Shown piece after piece: positions 23,701 to 36,515 of a stretch of 64,000 bases of DNA (positions are counted from its first letter, which is position 1; each line of letters starts with the position of its first letter). The notes beneath the pieces were generated by a model. The model saw nothing but the letters and a program-made list of their open reading frames with translations, searched no databases and was not told where the DNA came from. This stretch comes from Luscinia megarhynchos (taxonomy: Eukaryota; Chordata; Aves; Passeriformes; Turdidae), in assembly GCA_034336665.1 (NCBI GenBank), contig CM067570.1, positions 14,615,502 to 14,679,501 of the forward strand, given 5' to 3'. Made by a program: the position numbers and the translations under genes.

Positions 23701-26700
23701 TCAGGACAGCAGGGCTACTTTTTTTGCCAGTGTACCAGGTACAAGGATTAGGAATAACTAGGTCAGGAGATTTTACTGTTGCCAGAGAGCCTGGCCAGAG
23801 GAGCTGGGAAATGCACCAATTTAATGATGAATCTAGAGGCTGACAGAGGGTAAGTACAGAAAACATTAATATTGTTCAAGGCCTCTTTACAGGAGACTTG
23901 AGCTAGCAAAAGCAGCTGCCAAGGTCCTGACTGAGCAGATGAGCCTGCTGCTGGGCACATATGTTGAGTGAAGGCTTACAGAAGGATCTGTAAAAAAAAT
24001 TTAGTTTTCCTTAACTACTCATGAACTATGGCTACAGAGAAGCCTTTCAATGGTTCTGCTGGAGGACACCTTACTGCTGGATCATATGCATACAATTAGG
24101 TCCAATTTCCTTCTAATCCTTTTTTATGGAGTAACCCTCGATGGATTCCAGATGAATACATCATTTTAGTTTGGTTTATGTTTTGTTTTGTTGTTTTTTG
24201 AGCAAATGGTCTCTACTGGGGCTCGAAAGCTGAGCTGATAGATTTTTCTTGTATTATCAGCCTTTGGAATGTATCAGTCTCATTGTTTCAGCTCTCATCC
24301 TTCATATTCAGCAGTGCAATGTGTAAGTTGGACTTTTTTTTAGAACTGCTTTAACCCTCTGACATCATGCAAAACATCAGATTAAAGGGAGTGTCCCGCT
24401 CTCTCCTGCTCTAATTAGTTATAATTTTTAGTAATTTTTGCAACTGTGTTAGGATCCTTACAGAGGCATATCAGGATGCATCCTTATATAGCCATTTCCA
24501 GTCCAAGAATAGGGATCAGGAATTTAGAGCAGGTACAATAGAATAATCAAGACTCTTCTGACTGCAGTGCTGAGAAGGAGTAAGTTCCATCCATATGCAA
24601 ATCAAAAAGGCATTTGCAAGATTAAAACTCTGAACTCTTCTGTGCCAGTATGCTTTACAGAGGAAGGCTTCAGTGATCACACACCTGATTTACACATTTC
24701 AGTTTGATGCCCAATGTTTAGTGACTGAAGCCTGGCTTATGGGTCTGTAAGTTGGATGCTTTAAGTATCTGCAGTTTTTGTTGATTTCACATGAGCAGGT
24801 AGGTGCCTCTCACCTATCAAAACAAAATTCTTAATGGCTTCTTCCAGTGAGTTTCTGTAAGGAAATGGAATTTTTATTATTTTAATATGCTTCTTATTTT
24901 GATTATTTTATTATTTTAATTTAATGCAGAGCTTATTGGTACAGCCTGGGAATGTTTTGTCTTCTACTTCATAGGCCTTCCAGTTCATAGGGACTTTCTC
25001 CTCTGAACACATGCATCTGTCAGTGCTCACACTCCCAGAAATAACTGTGTTTCCCAGAACAGGACTTGCCTTGCTAGCTCCAACTGAAGAGAGGAAATAA
25101 AGAGCCAGTTTTAAAAATGTAATTAATACTAATGGAAAATAAATAGGTGCATATGTTACCTATGGCCTGTGATGGCTGTTTCTCAGAATGCTTGTTCATA
25201 CTTAAGCAAAAAGTGTGTGGTTTTCAAATGGGCAATCACTCCAGGCTGGAAGGAAAGGACAGGATGTCTGAGATGTCCCAAGCAGAAGGCTGAGCACCAA
25301 CAAGGTCAGAGGCCATCCTTGGTAAAGCTTATAACACAAAGGATGTCTCAGCACAGTCCCATACCCACCAGGCCCTCTCCAACCATCTGCATCTTTATTC
25401 AGATGTTTGCCTGGAGCTGGCTCTGCCCCTGCCACCCATCTGAGCTCAGCTGGACCTGGGCCACCAGCAGGGTCTGGTTTTGATTAACCTTAGCATTTAT
25501 GCAGCATCAACTGGTTTATTTTTTTTATTATTGCTGTGAGAGAGAAAATTAAAGAGGGAGTTGCCTGGCATGGTGCATCCTGCAGCTGTTTCATCTGAAT
25601 TTCAGAAAGCAAGAGTGGAAGTATGGTGAGACGTGGCTAAAATGGAAAATGTTAAGGGGGGATGGGGTATAAAACACAGCTGCTACTGGGCAAGGGTCTG
25701 ACTCCTGGGCCAGAAATCTGGATTGCAATACCCTCTCAGAAGCTTGGAAATAACATCTGTATTGATTGATGTTTGTCCTTTTTCCTTTGGCCAACCCTGT
25801 TTCCAGCTGCTTGGATGTTTTGACAGAGCCTGATAGTCAGCTTTTCTTTCTTCCCCTCCATTTCCAGTCCATTTTCTTCTTGGCACAAGCAAAACCCACC
25901 AACAACCCAGCAACCTCTTGCCCTTGATCCTCACATACTGAGGTCTTGCACATGGGTGCAAAACCCCTCTGTTCTGAGCAGTATTTCCTCCTGCACTGAG
26001 AAGCACCCACCTACATTTAGACCACCTTGAGCTCAACGTTGTTGCACTCTAAGGAACTGAATGTCTAAAATCAGTGTAAAATAAGGGTCTTTTTTTGTGT
26101 CCTCTGGTTCATGCTCATTTCTATCTAGCTTGCAGCAGCCAGCTGTGCCCACTCCATGAAGCAATTTTAGAAGAAAGGCTAATGCAGTCCCTCAGAAGAC
26201 TCTTTGCAATGGTGACCGAGCTGGCCCCAGAGCCCAGGCTTGGTGAGTGATGTAATCTTTCACCTCCAAGTTCAACCTGGAAAATTGCTTTCTGAGCCAT
26301 TACTCTGGCATTTTTTATGTGCTTGAAATTCCAAAAGGATGAAAATAAGGAAAAAAAATAGATGTGTATGTTAGAAATAATAATAAAAACAAAAAATTAA
26401 AGACAGACTTTTTAAAAAGAGGCAGAAGGAGATAGAGAAAAAAAATGGACAAAAAACCAACATTATGATTCTTGTACTGAGTCTTGTTTCCTAAGTAATT
26501 GCAAGAAACAAAAAAGGGCCAATTTCCCAGGTGAATGCAGTACATGGACTTTATTAGTTTCCCAGAGGTTTAAACTGAGCTTGACATTTCACTGAACATT
26601 ACACTCATACAATGGGTTGGGTACTATATTTTTGAGCCAAAAGTTCTCAAACAAGGGCGTCTAACTCTGTGAAGCCAAATCCCTGTTTGGGCACCTAAAA

Positions 26701-28517
26701 TTTCTGAACACCCACAGCTTTTTCTGATTTTGATTAGATTTGTTTGTGCTCAGCACTTCTGAAAAATCCCTCCAATTTTATTTAGGTGCCTGTTGGCAGG
26801 GATGTCTACACTTCAAAGAAAGGGAAAAATAGAGAGAGGAAAAAAGTGGAAAATAAACACTCTTCTTAACTTTGTTTGACTTATAGCCGAGGTTCAAATT
26901 TAAGTTTAGGACTTTTTTTATTGGACTAACCCAGAGCACTGGGAGTTGTTTTGGCTTCACTAGTTCTCTAAATTATGTTGGCTAACTGAGGTGACTATGC
27001 CAAATTAAGAACATTTCTAATTTTTTTTTTTCTTTTTTTTTGGTATAGACTTACTGTGTTGATTTCTGCATGTTACCTTCAGGGGCACAGCTGAAACATT
27101 TTGCACTAGGACCTTACTCATTGCACTCCAGCAGAAATATTGGCAGGAACCTGGAACTTTGTCCTCTCAAATCTTACCTCCTTTGGGTACCCAAGGGGAA
27201 TTGCCAGCACACTCTGCACACAGGACAGCAGGTAGCAAGGAAAACCAGAAACCCCTTACAGAAGGGCTCGTGCTCTGTCCTCCAGTTGCACAAACAGCAA
27301 CAGGCAACTAAATTCACCTAGTGGAGGTCTAAGAATTGTGTCCACAACCAGCTCTACAGAAGAGGGGCCACATCAAGACCAGAAAAACAACAGGAAATTA
27401 CCTGGTGCCCTGCAAGGGGTGTCCCAAGGCACGAGGCTGCTGGGACAGGTCATCATGGGTCATGAACATGGCAAGAGATCCTTTGTCCTTCCAATTTCTC
27501 GTTCCTAATATCTCCTGCCATTTTCATTCAATCCCTAGGCTTTCTTCAGGCAAATTTCCATTGGTTTTATCCAAGGAAGTATTGAGTAACAGCTGAGTCA
27601 GGTTCTGATGACTTGAATGTGTGATCCTGCACACGATGCACTGCACAAATACTCTTCACTGAGTAATGGGTTTGGGAGCAGGAGAAAGGAAAACTCCAGC
27701 TGCAGGTGCAACCCCTTTCCCCCAAAACCAAAGGCCTGGAGAAATTTTTAATCTCTCATAATATTTAGGTTAATGCTTTTCAAGGGGGAGGGGGAAATCT
27801 GAGCATCAGATTATGTAACTTCAAAAAATATGTTTCTACTTAAAAGCTAATCAACACCTCCCACATCAGACAGTAAACGTGGTGCTGTTGAACAGGATTA
27901 TTCCTGATCTCTGCTTTGTCTCAGCTGTGGATTAAAAACTGTAATGTTATCCTGCTTAATATTTTAACCGTATGGGCTGCAATTTCATGGGCAATTATAT
28001 GACAAGGGAGGTGCTCAGCAAGCCAGTCACAACCCAAAAGATTGGTATTTCCCTGAAACCTACACTGAGATCTTTGGCAGTGGTAAATAGGGGTCTGTCT
28101 CATTACTTTTTTTCTTCTACAAAACTACTTCCAATTTTTTTAAAAAATAATTTATTAATTTACACCTTTATTAAGCCAATTTTTTTCACTGTATCAGGGA
28201 ATATCAGAACAGGATTTGTTCCTGCAGAGTGGGTGCTTCGAGCCAGTTGCACACAGTTGAGTATGAGAAACCATTCTCAGGATATTGAGATAACAACTAC
28301 ATCCCACCCCACAGCCCTAGCCAAAGTTCTCTATTTGAATTGGCTAGTGCAGGCTGCTTTTTCCTGTTTGGTATGTCTTGCACTCACACAGCAAAGATGA
28401 ATACTAAGGGAAAACGAGGGTGAGTGTTTATTTGGGTGTCAAGAAAGAGGTCTGTAAAGAGTGTGTGGATGGGTTCTCCAAGCTCCTTACATGTAGTGTA
28501 ATATAATGTGAGAGAAG
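20769..28517. other. Unique non-coding sequence
   Basis: No gene is supported. The longest frame (27972-28400, 142 codons) has no recognisable motif. The stretch includes an alternating purine-pyrimidine TA/TG-rich patch (21550-21610), a 22-bp imperfect palindrome (24468-24489) and an octamer ATGCAAAT (24595-24602). At 24360-24440 an AT-rich patch with CTAATTAG and GATTAAAG looks mildly like a conserved element. Confidence 0.55.
24468..24489. repeat. 22-bp imperfect palindrome
   Basis: AGGATGCATCCT (24473-24484) is a perfect 12-bp palindrome. After one mismatched pair the symmetry continues with ATAT and ATAT on either side. A second palindrome, AGGATCCT, lies about 20 bp upstream. Confidence 0.85.
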
Positions 28518-28590
28518 AGAACAGAATACTGCAGTTGGAAGAGATGCACAGCAATCATCTGGTTCAGCTGTCTGACCAGTTCAGGGCAGT
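28518..28590 (-). mobile_element. CR1 LINE, short 3'-end fragment
   Basis: ACAGAATACTGCAGTTGGAA, then GCAATCATCTGGTTCAGCTG and TCTGACCAGTTCAGGGC, is an antisense CR1 3' end of a lineage whose tail reads 'ttggaagagacctacagcaatcatctagtccaactgcctgacc'. The match is clear for about 70 bp. Degraded CR1 sequence may continue to about 28760, but I could not follow it. Confidence 0.62.
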
Positions 28591-29274
28591 GATCAATACT
28601 GAGTCACTGCAGTTTCCACCCTGTCTCTGTAGAATGCTACAAAGCTGAACTCTATTCTGTGATGAACTTATTTCCAGGCTCATACTGAACATCCTCTCTC
28701 CATCAGTGGCATGCTCTGAACAACTTTGGTGCATTTTGTAAAGCTGTGTGCTTGTCATGGTGAAATGTTACCAAACCCTTCACTGAATTTTCTTTCTGAC
28801 AAAGCAACTTGATTCTTTTTCCCCAAACTTTCACTGAAGGTATAATGTTATTCATTTCTTGTCATGTCTCACAATGAAATGTTGCTATGCAGTCTTTGAA
28901 ATGACTTGTAGCTCATCCCACTCATCATGGCATTTCACCTGCAATTGTATGCCTACTAGCTAGACATCACTGGTTCTTAAAATATTTTGCAATGATTTAC
29001 ATGAAACCTGGAGTTATACAAGGGCTGAAATCTGATGTCTTCATTCAGACAAAACTCACATATAAGATAATAATAATTTGGCTTGAGGAAGAAATTCAGA
29101 ATCTGACTCAACAGTAAATGATCTTAATATCACTAATCCTGCTTTACTGCAGTTCATGCAGAATACAGATTGAATTTCTATTTTTTTAGAAAGACTTGGA
29201 AGATGTGTATAAGCAAATAAATTAAAAGTCTTCATCCTAAGTAATAATTCTATTGGGCTATGGAACACTTATTT

Positions 29275-29325
<51 letters not shown>

Positions 29326-32300
29326 TTTTTGGTAAAATTGAAGATAAGAAGCTTTTGAACTTCTTTCTGGCACGGGCAAACTCATAAAGCAGTGCAGATA
29401 AAGTAGTATATATGCTGACTAAGTGTTTGAGTTCCTAGGAATCTCTGTGATCAAGGCCAGAAAAACTGAGCTGTACTGAATAAAAGGAGAAGTACAATGG
29501 TAGAGTGAGTGAAAAAAGCAATTTCATATGTAGCAAAGCAGCTAAGCAAGTCTTGGCCTTGGTTGTCCAAGCTTTCTTTTCTAAAGTCAAATGGTTTAGA
29601 GATGTGGTTGGCTCCCTCTCTAATTTTTAATGTTGCTAAATAAATGTAAATACAGTTGCATAAAGTATATTCCATGGTGTGATATATTTGATCTCATGAA
29701 GTTCCACATGCCTACAGCAATCTATTTTGCCCCCATAAAAAACTAACAGCCTATGGATCATCTTTGTTTCCTTATTGGTTTTCTGGGTGCAGTGAAGCTG
29801 TGCCTCTCTGGGTGTGAAGACAGAATCTAGTGAGGGCTCAAGGGAAATGGATTTGCTCCTATGAAGGATGCATAACAGGATATTGCCCAAGTTTCTGCAT
29901 AATGAGTGTTTCCATTGAGTGGGGTGTGGGAATGTTCATGCCACATTCACTAATCTCACCACCACAATTTTGGGGATGGGTGACCTGTTCTCTGGTACAT
30001 GGCATGCAAGTACTCCTATGGTTACTGCCCAGAGCTGGCCCCAAAGCCTTGTCTTCTCACCAAAAGTATCCAAGTCCTAGGTGGGAAAACTCACCAGCAA
30101 AACCAGAAGAACCTGCACAAAGGAGACCTGTCATATATGGCAGGGCAGTAATTTTTCTGCTGGCTGCAGAAAACTGAAGTCTAGGGAAGGGGGAAACAAG
30201 TTTTCTCTAATGGGTTAGAATTAGGACTTTCCATTCCATGACTCAGGCTGTTCAAGAACATCTAATGTACTTTTAGGGACTTTTTAACTACACATATGTT
30301 GTTGCAAAAGAAGATTACCAAGAAAAAGAAGGTTAAATCAAACCAACTCTATCCAGCCTTACCAGGAAGGGGAGATGGTATCACAAGTCAGAAAAGCTAT
30401 TGTCATCTATACCAGAACACAGGCTTGTGGCATATGTTGTAGAAAGGTGCTGAAATCTTTGTTGGAGTAGTTAAGTACCCTGCTGCAAATTGTACCAGCA
30501 TCCAATCTTCACATCTTCAAATTTTTGGCAACACGAGATCCGCAACAATTAACTGATAATTACAAGGAACTCACCACAAAAGCCTGTCTTGCAAAAGCAG
30601 GCAGAATATGCTGATTTTTCAGTTTGCATAGATTTGCCTAGTGAGTCCCACATAGATAGGTCTCACTCTGAATTGATGGCAATGCAGTTCAGATGTCTTT
30701 CTAGAACAGGCAGAAGTTTTATGTAGAATCCAGGACTCACTGCATGTTAAACTACCTGCCAGTTTAAAGAACAAAGGAAAAGAATGAAGATGGAGAGGGA
30801 ACTGATAAACTGTCTTTCAATATATGGCAAGTAGTTATAAAGAGGCTGTTGGTGACTCTTTTCCTCCAGCAATCGAGTAAAGCATAAAGGGGAAATTTTC
30901 CTATTTACAGCAAAGAAAATTTGGGTTTGAAATAAGGAACATAACTATAATGGGATCAAGAAGTTTTGAAGGATATATGTTCTCTTTTTCTGTAGCTTTT
31001 TGAGGCTTGACTGCTGTTTATGTAGTATATTCTGCACATACATCTGCCTTATTGAAAGGTGGTAAAATTGCATTTTCCTTGAGACCTCTTGCTGTTACAC
31101 GAAGCTGCAATCTGGCATTTTGCAGAAAATAAATAATTATATCCAACTATTTGGATATCTAAACTGGGGTCTTGTTTTGGTCCCAAAAATGCCAGACATA
31201 AAGGAGTAATTGTGAATATTAAGTCCAGAACAAAACCTCCCAGGAGTTTAGATTAATTCAGATATGGGACTTTGATTCCGCAGGTATTTTGGCTGGCTAG
31301 GAAATTAGGTCATTAACTATCATTATCATTTTAAAAGTTGTTTATGGAAGCTCCCTAGGTGCTTTCCAGGGATTCAGCAACTCCTGCACACTGGTGACAT
31401 GCTGGGATGCAGTCTGCACAAAGTCTGGGGAGGTCTAACTCTGTAGATTTGGCTGTGTTTTGAGTAACAACTGCTCTAAAAATGCAAAATTGAGAATTCT
31501 TACAGGTCTCCATCCCAGTAACAGTCTGGAAGAAGGATCTAGGACTCCACTCCCTATTCTCCACAAGTCCACAACACTCAAGATTTCTGGAGTGTTGACT
31601 GGGAAGGAAGCAAAGCAGTGCCAAGCCTCACCTCAACAGCAGATGCATCTCAGCAAAACTAAGCGAAAGAACTTGAGTCGGGTATGAAAATCCCAGATGT
31701 GAGATCAAGCTTGGTCTCAGGTAGAATTTGCCTTACCTTTTACACACTTCCCATAACTGCTCTTACCACATTAGGTAATTACCTGGTCCTTCTGTGTTTC
31801 AGCTAGTTGTGGGCAAGGCTGCCAAAACCTCGGAGGTTATCTTTGCTTAAGCAACCAAGTATTAAAAAGCTTAGTCAAAGCTTATCTCAGATTCTGGAGG
31901 CTTCTGCACTGGCCTCTGCATCACCTTCCTGTGCAGGATCCAAAACCTTTTCTCTCCTCAGTCAAAGGCAGCCATGGACTTCGAGGAAATCCAGAAATGT
32001 CCTATCCTTAACCAAATATTTTCACAACATTGTTGACTGCAATAGCAGTACTATTACTAGAGATGGGCTCTACTTCTGCCTGGACTGGGTTTAGCCTTCC
32101 CCTGATGGAGATCCTGATTTTTGGTTTAAATGGATTACATAGTATTGCCTCAGTAACATCCACACTTATACCTGAACCCTGCAAGGGTTCAGAACTGTTA
32201 ATTTCTGGCTTGCTTCTGAACACTTGTGTTCCTGCTCCAGCCACCAAATCACACAGTCTTTTTTTTTTTTTACTGTCTCTATCTTAGTTAACTGATAAAA

Positions 32301-34329
32301 TAGTCAAAATGGAACTGTAAAAAACTTCCTGGCTTTAAATCATCTTTCATGTGAGAATGAGCCAGGCACTTATCTTCAGCAAAGAACAGTTTTGGAATTG
32401 TTTAAGAAGAAAAATGAAGCTGCCCGAGGATAATGGGAGGGGAGCCAAAGTGAGCTGAGTTCAGGTGGGAAAAGAAAAAAAAATCAGCAGGGTACCAGTA
32501 AAGAGAGGCACGTCCAAATTTGTTTCTGGGGCCTTCAGTCCTGCACTCGTTCCTGCTTGAAATTTGATATTGCAAAGTCCAAAAAATACCTACAGAGCTG
32601 AAATTCCTCATATCACTGCAAATATTTCCTGTTTTCTAACTGTCACAGATTCCACTTTTCAGTATATATCTATTGTGTAGAGGCATGAAGCCATAGAAAT
32701 CCACAGAAACTAGACCAGATTCCTTAAAACATTCAAGTAATATAAGTCTGAAAGTACTAGAGAAGCAGTTAAAATCCTTGTGAGGGTGGGTTTATTTGGT
32801 TGGTTTCCTTTTTCTTCTTTTGTTTTTTTTTCCCTCCCTGGACTTCTTCTGTTTCCTTTTCAATGTTATCTTAAGCTTTCAGGTTCCCTTTCCTAACCAT
32901 CTTCTTGGAAAATGGGCTCTCGTTTCTAAGCCATCTCCCCAGTGATCAGTGGTTTAGAAATGTTTGTTTTTCAAATACCTTAATTGTATGGTCTACCCAG
33001 CAGTGATCAGCACCAAAAATTATATTTCAGAGCTAAACACAACCAGATGGAGAGAGAACAGCCAGCCATTTGAAAAAGCCTAAAAACTCTTTCTGAGCTC
33101 CCCGTGTGGTTTGGTTGATCACTGGTTAATTTCATAATGATTTCTCTTTCAGATGGGTGAAAATAATCTGGGGTTATATTTATCTATCAGAAGAAAGAAC
33201 CAGGCATTCAAAGACGACTCAAGACATATCAATATCAGACAGGCTATGGAGCTGGTACAAATGCAGCTACTCCTTGCTTCAGGGAAACACAAAACCCTCT
33301 TCAGAGGCAAAGCTTTTCTTTGTAACACACTCACATTAGCACTCACTTGTCCTATTTGAAGACAGAGATTCCTTGCACTTTCCTTTTGCCCTCAAGTGGG
33401 TTGAATTACTTGGTTTTTTTAATTCAGAGGGAGATGGAAGAGAATAAAATAGCATAGAAGATACTAATTATATTGAGGAGAAATATTCCATGCCACTTAC
33501 TGTATTCACATGGACTTTATATTGAAATATATACCCTGGGTGGTGCCAGATTCATGGGTGAGTTAGTTCTTTTCTCTTGAAGCTCTTCTGAAGGACAATT
33601 TTTGTCCCACTTTACTCAAGCAGAGTCCCACTTCATTGTCAGTTTTCCTGTAAAGTCCTTTGACTGTTCAACAAGGTGATGGAGGACAGGGGGTTGAAGT
33701 GCTCCTCCAGTGGTCCAAAATTGTCCATATTCTCTGTGGTTGAGAGTGGGACACATTTTCTAGAAGACAGGGCTGACAGCAGGAAATAACCTTGATGATC
33801 TGATTCCATCACCAAACAAGATATTGCTGAAGGAAAACCAACTTTATTTTGTACTGAGATGTTGTTTTTGAGGGAAAAAATCACAAAATTAATTTTGGTT
33901 CAAAGAAAATTATTAGGCTTCATTTTGGAGTAATTCAACATTTAAAAAATCTTCTGTGAAACTTATCTTTAAAAATATCAACTTTAATATAAAATATAAT
34001 TTCAAAGTAAGAAATAAAGTATATTTATTTGATAATATCAAACCAAATTTTTTCATTAATATAAATAATATTCCCACTTCCTTTGACTGAAGCTATTGCC
34101 TAAAGGCAAACCAAATTTACATATATTTTGCATTGTCCCTGTAAACTTTAAACCTCAATGAAATGTTTTCTGCACTACAATTTACATCATTCTGCTGAAG
34201 AAAGCAAGAGCAGTGGATACAAAGCTCATCCCTGTATGAGTCACAACTCCTAATTAGCACTCCATCCTGACATCTATTGAATTGTTTCTTCCACTAAAAT
34301 GTTCATAAATTAGAGTGACTAAGATTTCT
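28591..34329. other. Unique non-coding sequence, AT-rich toward the end
   Basis: No gene is supported. Open frames are at most about 115 codons. A composite (ATAC)n/(AT)n/poly-T tract lies at 29273-29330. The stretch at about 33880-34080 is markedly AT-rich. No transposon was recognised. Confidence 0.58.
29273..29330. repeat. Compound microsatellite (ATAC)n-(AT)11-T23
   Basis: ATAC units lead into 11 AT dinucleotides (29287-29308), followed by 23 T (29308-29330). It is a composite simple repeat of a kind prone to replication slippage and assembly errors. Confidence 0.95.
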
Positions 34330-35589
34330 TTCCAGCCTACCTCCCTACCCAAATTCAGAATCAATTCCAGCTGTTTTATACCTACAGATGTTTCTCTAAT
34401 TTGTTCTTAAGGACCTCCAGTAATCCTCCCAGGGGAACAACACCCCAGGCAGTGCACTGGAGTGATTCACTGCCTTCTGCTTAGAAATCTTCTTACCCTC
34501 ATTCCTGTCTGGCATCCCCTCCTGTCATTTAAGCCATGACTTTGGCTTGCCATAAACATGAAGAAACAGAGCATCTGTTTCCTTTCTGCAGCATCCTTTT
34601 ACACACCTACAGCCTAAGATAAACAACATCTCCTTTTCTAGACCTCCGACCTTATCACTCACCTCTCGACTTCCTCCAGTTGATTTGCATCTTGTTTGGC
34701 ATCAGAGGTCTAAATTTGCCCTCAGGACTTTGGAAGAGCCTCCAACTTGGGCTTTACCAACGTTGAACTCCAGGAAATGATTACTGCATGTATTTTGCAG
34801 GCGACATTTGTGTTTATGCATCCCCCACACTGTTTGTCTTTTTTTGCAATATCAAGACACTGTTGACTCATGTTCAGATCATGTTCTAGTGCAATCCAAG
34901 ATCCTTACTACCCAGCACTGTTCATCCCTTATCTGGGAAAATTAGTGTTGCTGCCTAAGGAATGAATATTTGTAATCATTCCTACTGAAGATCACCTTAT
35001 CTTTTTCAGATTATGTCTCCAATTTGCTATAATCATACTAAACATTTGTTCTCCTGCCTTCTAGTATCTCCAGTTACTCCCAGGTTGGTGGCATCTGCAA
35101 ATTTAACACCAAACGCCCATCATTCAGTCATTAATGAAAATATTGAATTGCACAGGAAACAGGTACAAATCCCTGTAGAACTTTATTCCAATATCCTTCC
35201 ATTTTGTCAGTGAACCATTGATAACTACCCTCTGAACAGAATTTTCCCACATGATCAATCACTTTCTCACTATGATCCTTTCAGAGCCACCACTTTTCAG
35301 AAAACATTTCTCTGTATTAAAGGTATCTCCAAAATTATTTGTTTGCTCCCATGCATGTACTTCTTTTAAACAGGCTTGGTTTATCAAGCATCTCGATCTT
35401 TTTAATCAATATCTCTCTTCAGTTTAGAGAGAGAAAGATTTTAGTTGCAGTAACTCATGAGAGGCTGAAATATTTGTTTTGTTCTCAATCAAGTTAAAAT
35501 TAGGCTAAGATTCAGATTTTTAAATTCTTTTCCATTGCTTCCTTGCCTGGCAGGAATGTTAGTGTGTAGGAGGATTGTTCTGAGCTTTT

Positions 35590-35612
35590 AAAAAATAAAA
35601 ATAAAAATAAAA
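35590..35612. repeat. (AAAAT)n short tandem repeat
   Basis: About four AAAAAT/AAAAT units lie inside the old CR1 relic. Confidence 0.85.
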
Positions 35613-35988
35613 GTGAATACTCCTACTAGTTCTTGCAGTTTTATTTGATCAAGCTATTGGATAACACTGGGAAAAGATTTTATTTCCTTATCTCATCATC
35701 TAACTTCTACAGAAAAGCCTCATTTGTAAAAGTGCCCTAAATCACATATTTTTTTATACAGCAGTTTAATCAACTCCAATTTAGTGCAGAATTTATGGGA
35801 GAGAGACAAAGCAACTTGCTTTTGAAATTGGGAAAGACAAAATCCTTTAAACTCTGTTATCTTTTTACCATGGCATTTGCTAGCAAAATCAGTGATCTCA
35901 TCAGAGAATGAAATTGTCTCAGTTCTACATGGCTCATTGCTATTAAACCATATTGACTGACAGGAAGTACAACTGTTCTCTAATTTTT

Positions 35989-36016
35989 AATTATTTGACT
36001 CCAATTATTTGACTCC
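35989..36016. repeat. 14-bp perfect tandem duplication
   Basis: AATTATTTGACTCC is repeated twice head to tail with no spacer. This is a small replication-slippage type duplication inside the old CR1 relic. Confidence 0.9.
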
Positions 36017-36054
36017 TGTTTTTGCGGTTTGGGCTTTTTTTCTTTCGGGTTTCT

Positions 36055-36093
36055 TTTGTTTGTTTGTTTTGGTTTGTTGCTTTTTTTTTTTTT
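36055..36093. repeat. (TTTG)n and poly-T simple repeat
   Basis: TTTG units run into a T-rich homopolymer and interrupt the ancient CR1 relic. Confidence 0.85.
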
Positions 36094-36515
36094 TCGCCTA
36101 AGACTGGTGTCAAGCTAACTGGCTTACTATTTGTTGGGTCATCTCTCTTGGCCTTTTGCATATTGGAACAAAATTAGCTTCTATGATCCACTGGAATTTA
36201 CTGGGCAGGCCAAGATTTATCCAAAACTAAAATAAGTTGGCTAGAGAGATCTTCAGACAACCTTTTTAGGACTCTTGGGTGCAAGTTATCCAGGCCTACT
36301 GATTTCAAAATGTTTATCCCTTACTGAAGTTGTTTAAAGCCATACTTAGTTACTAATGGACTGGGATCTGAGTTCACTATTCTAATGTTGTAAGAGTGCA
36401 GCATCCCACTTCTTTCTAAACATAGAAACATTTATAAAATGTTTCGTTTTTCTACATTGTTGATCACAAGAATTTTACTACTCTAATCTAGCCATGGACC
36501 TCTATCACTGTGATG

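Larger units (their letters stand above)
34330..36515 (-). mobile_element. Ancient CR1/L3-like LINE relic, about 2.2 kb
   Basis: Read on the minus strand, this is a long, heavily decayed CR1-clade LINE with its 3' side at the left. Diagnostic antisense phrases occur in family order: ACCTCCAGTAATCCTCCCAG plus a GCACTGGAGTG echo (about 34411-34465), TTTTTTTGCAATATCAAGAC then CACTGTTGACTCATGTTCAG (34841-34878), CATTAATGAAAATATTGAAT (35131-35150), GAACCATTGATAACTACCCT (35213-35232), ACTGGTGTCAAGCTAACTGG (36103-36122), and the ATTTATCC to GGTGCAAGTTATCCAGGCC region (36210-36300). They cover ORF2 from before the reverse transcriptase to near the 3' end. No reading frame survives. Simple-sequence insertions ((AAAAT)n at 35590, (TTTG)n and poly-T at 36055-36093) interrupt it. 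A central portion (about 35420-36090) is too diverged to trace. Confidence 0.78.

Noticed and set aside
27972..28400. 142-codon plus open frame
   Set aside because: There are no recognisable motifs or splice context, and frames of this size arise by chance in 64 kb read in six frames.
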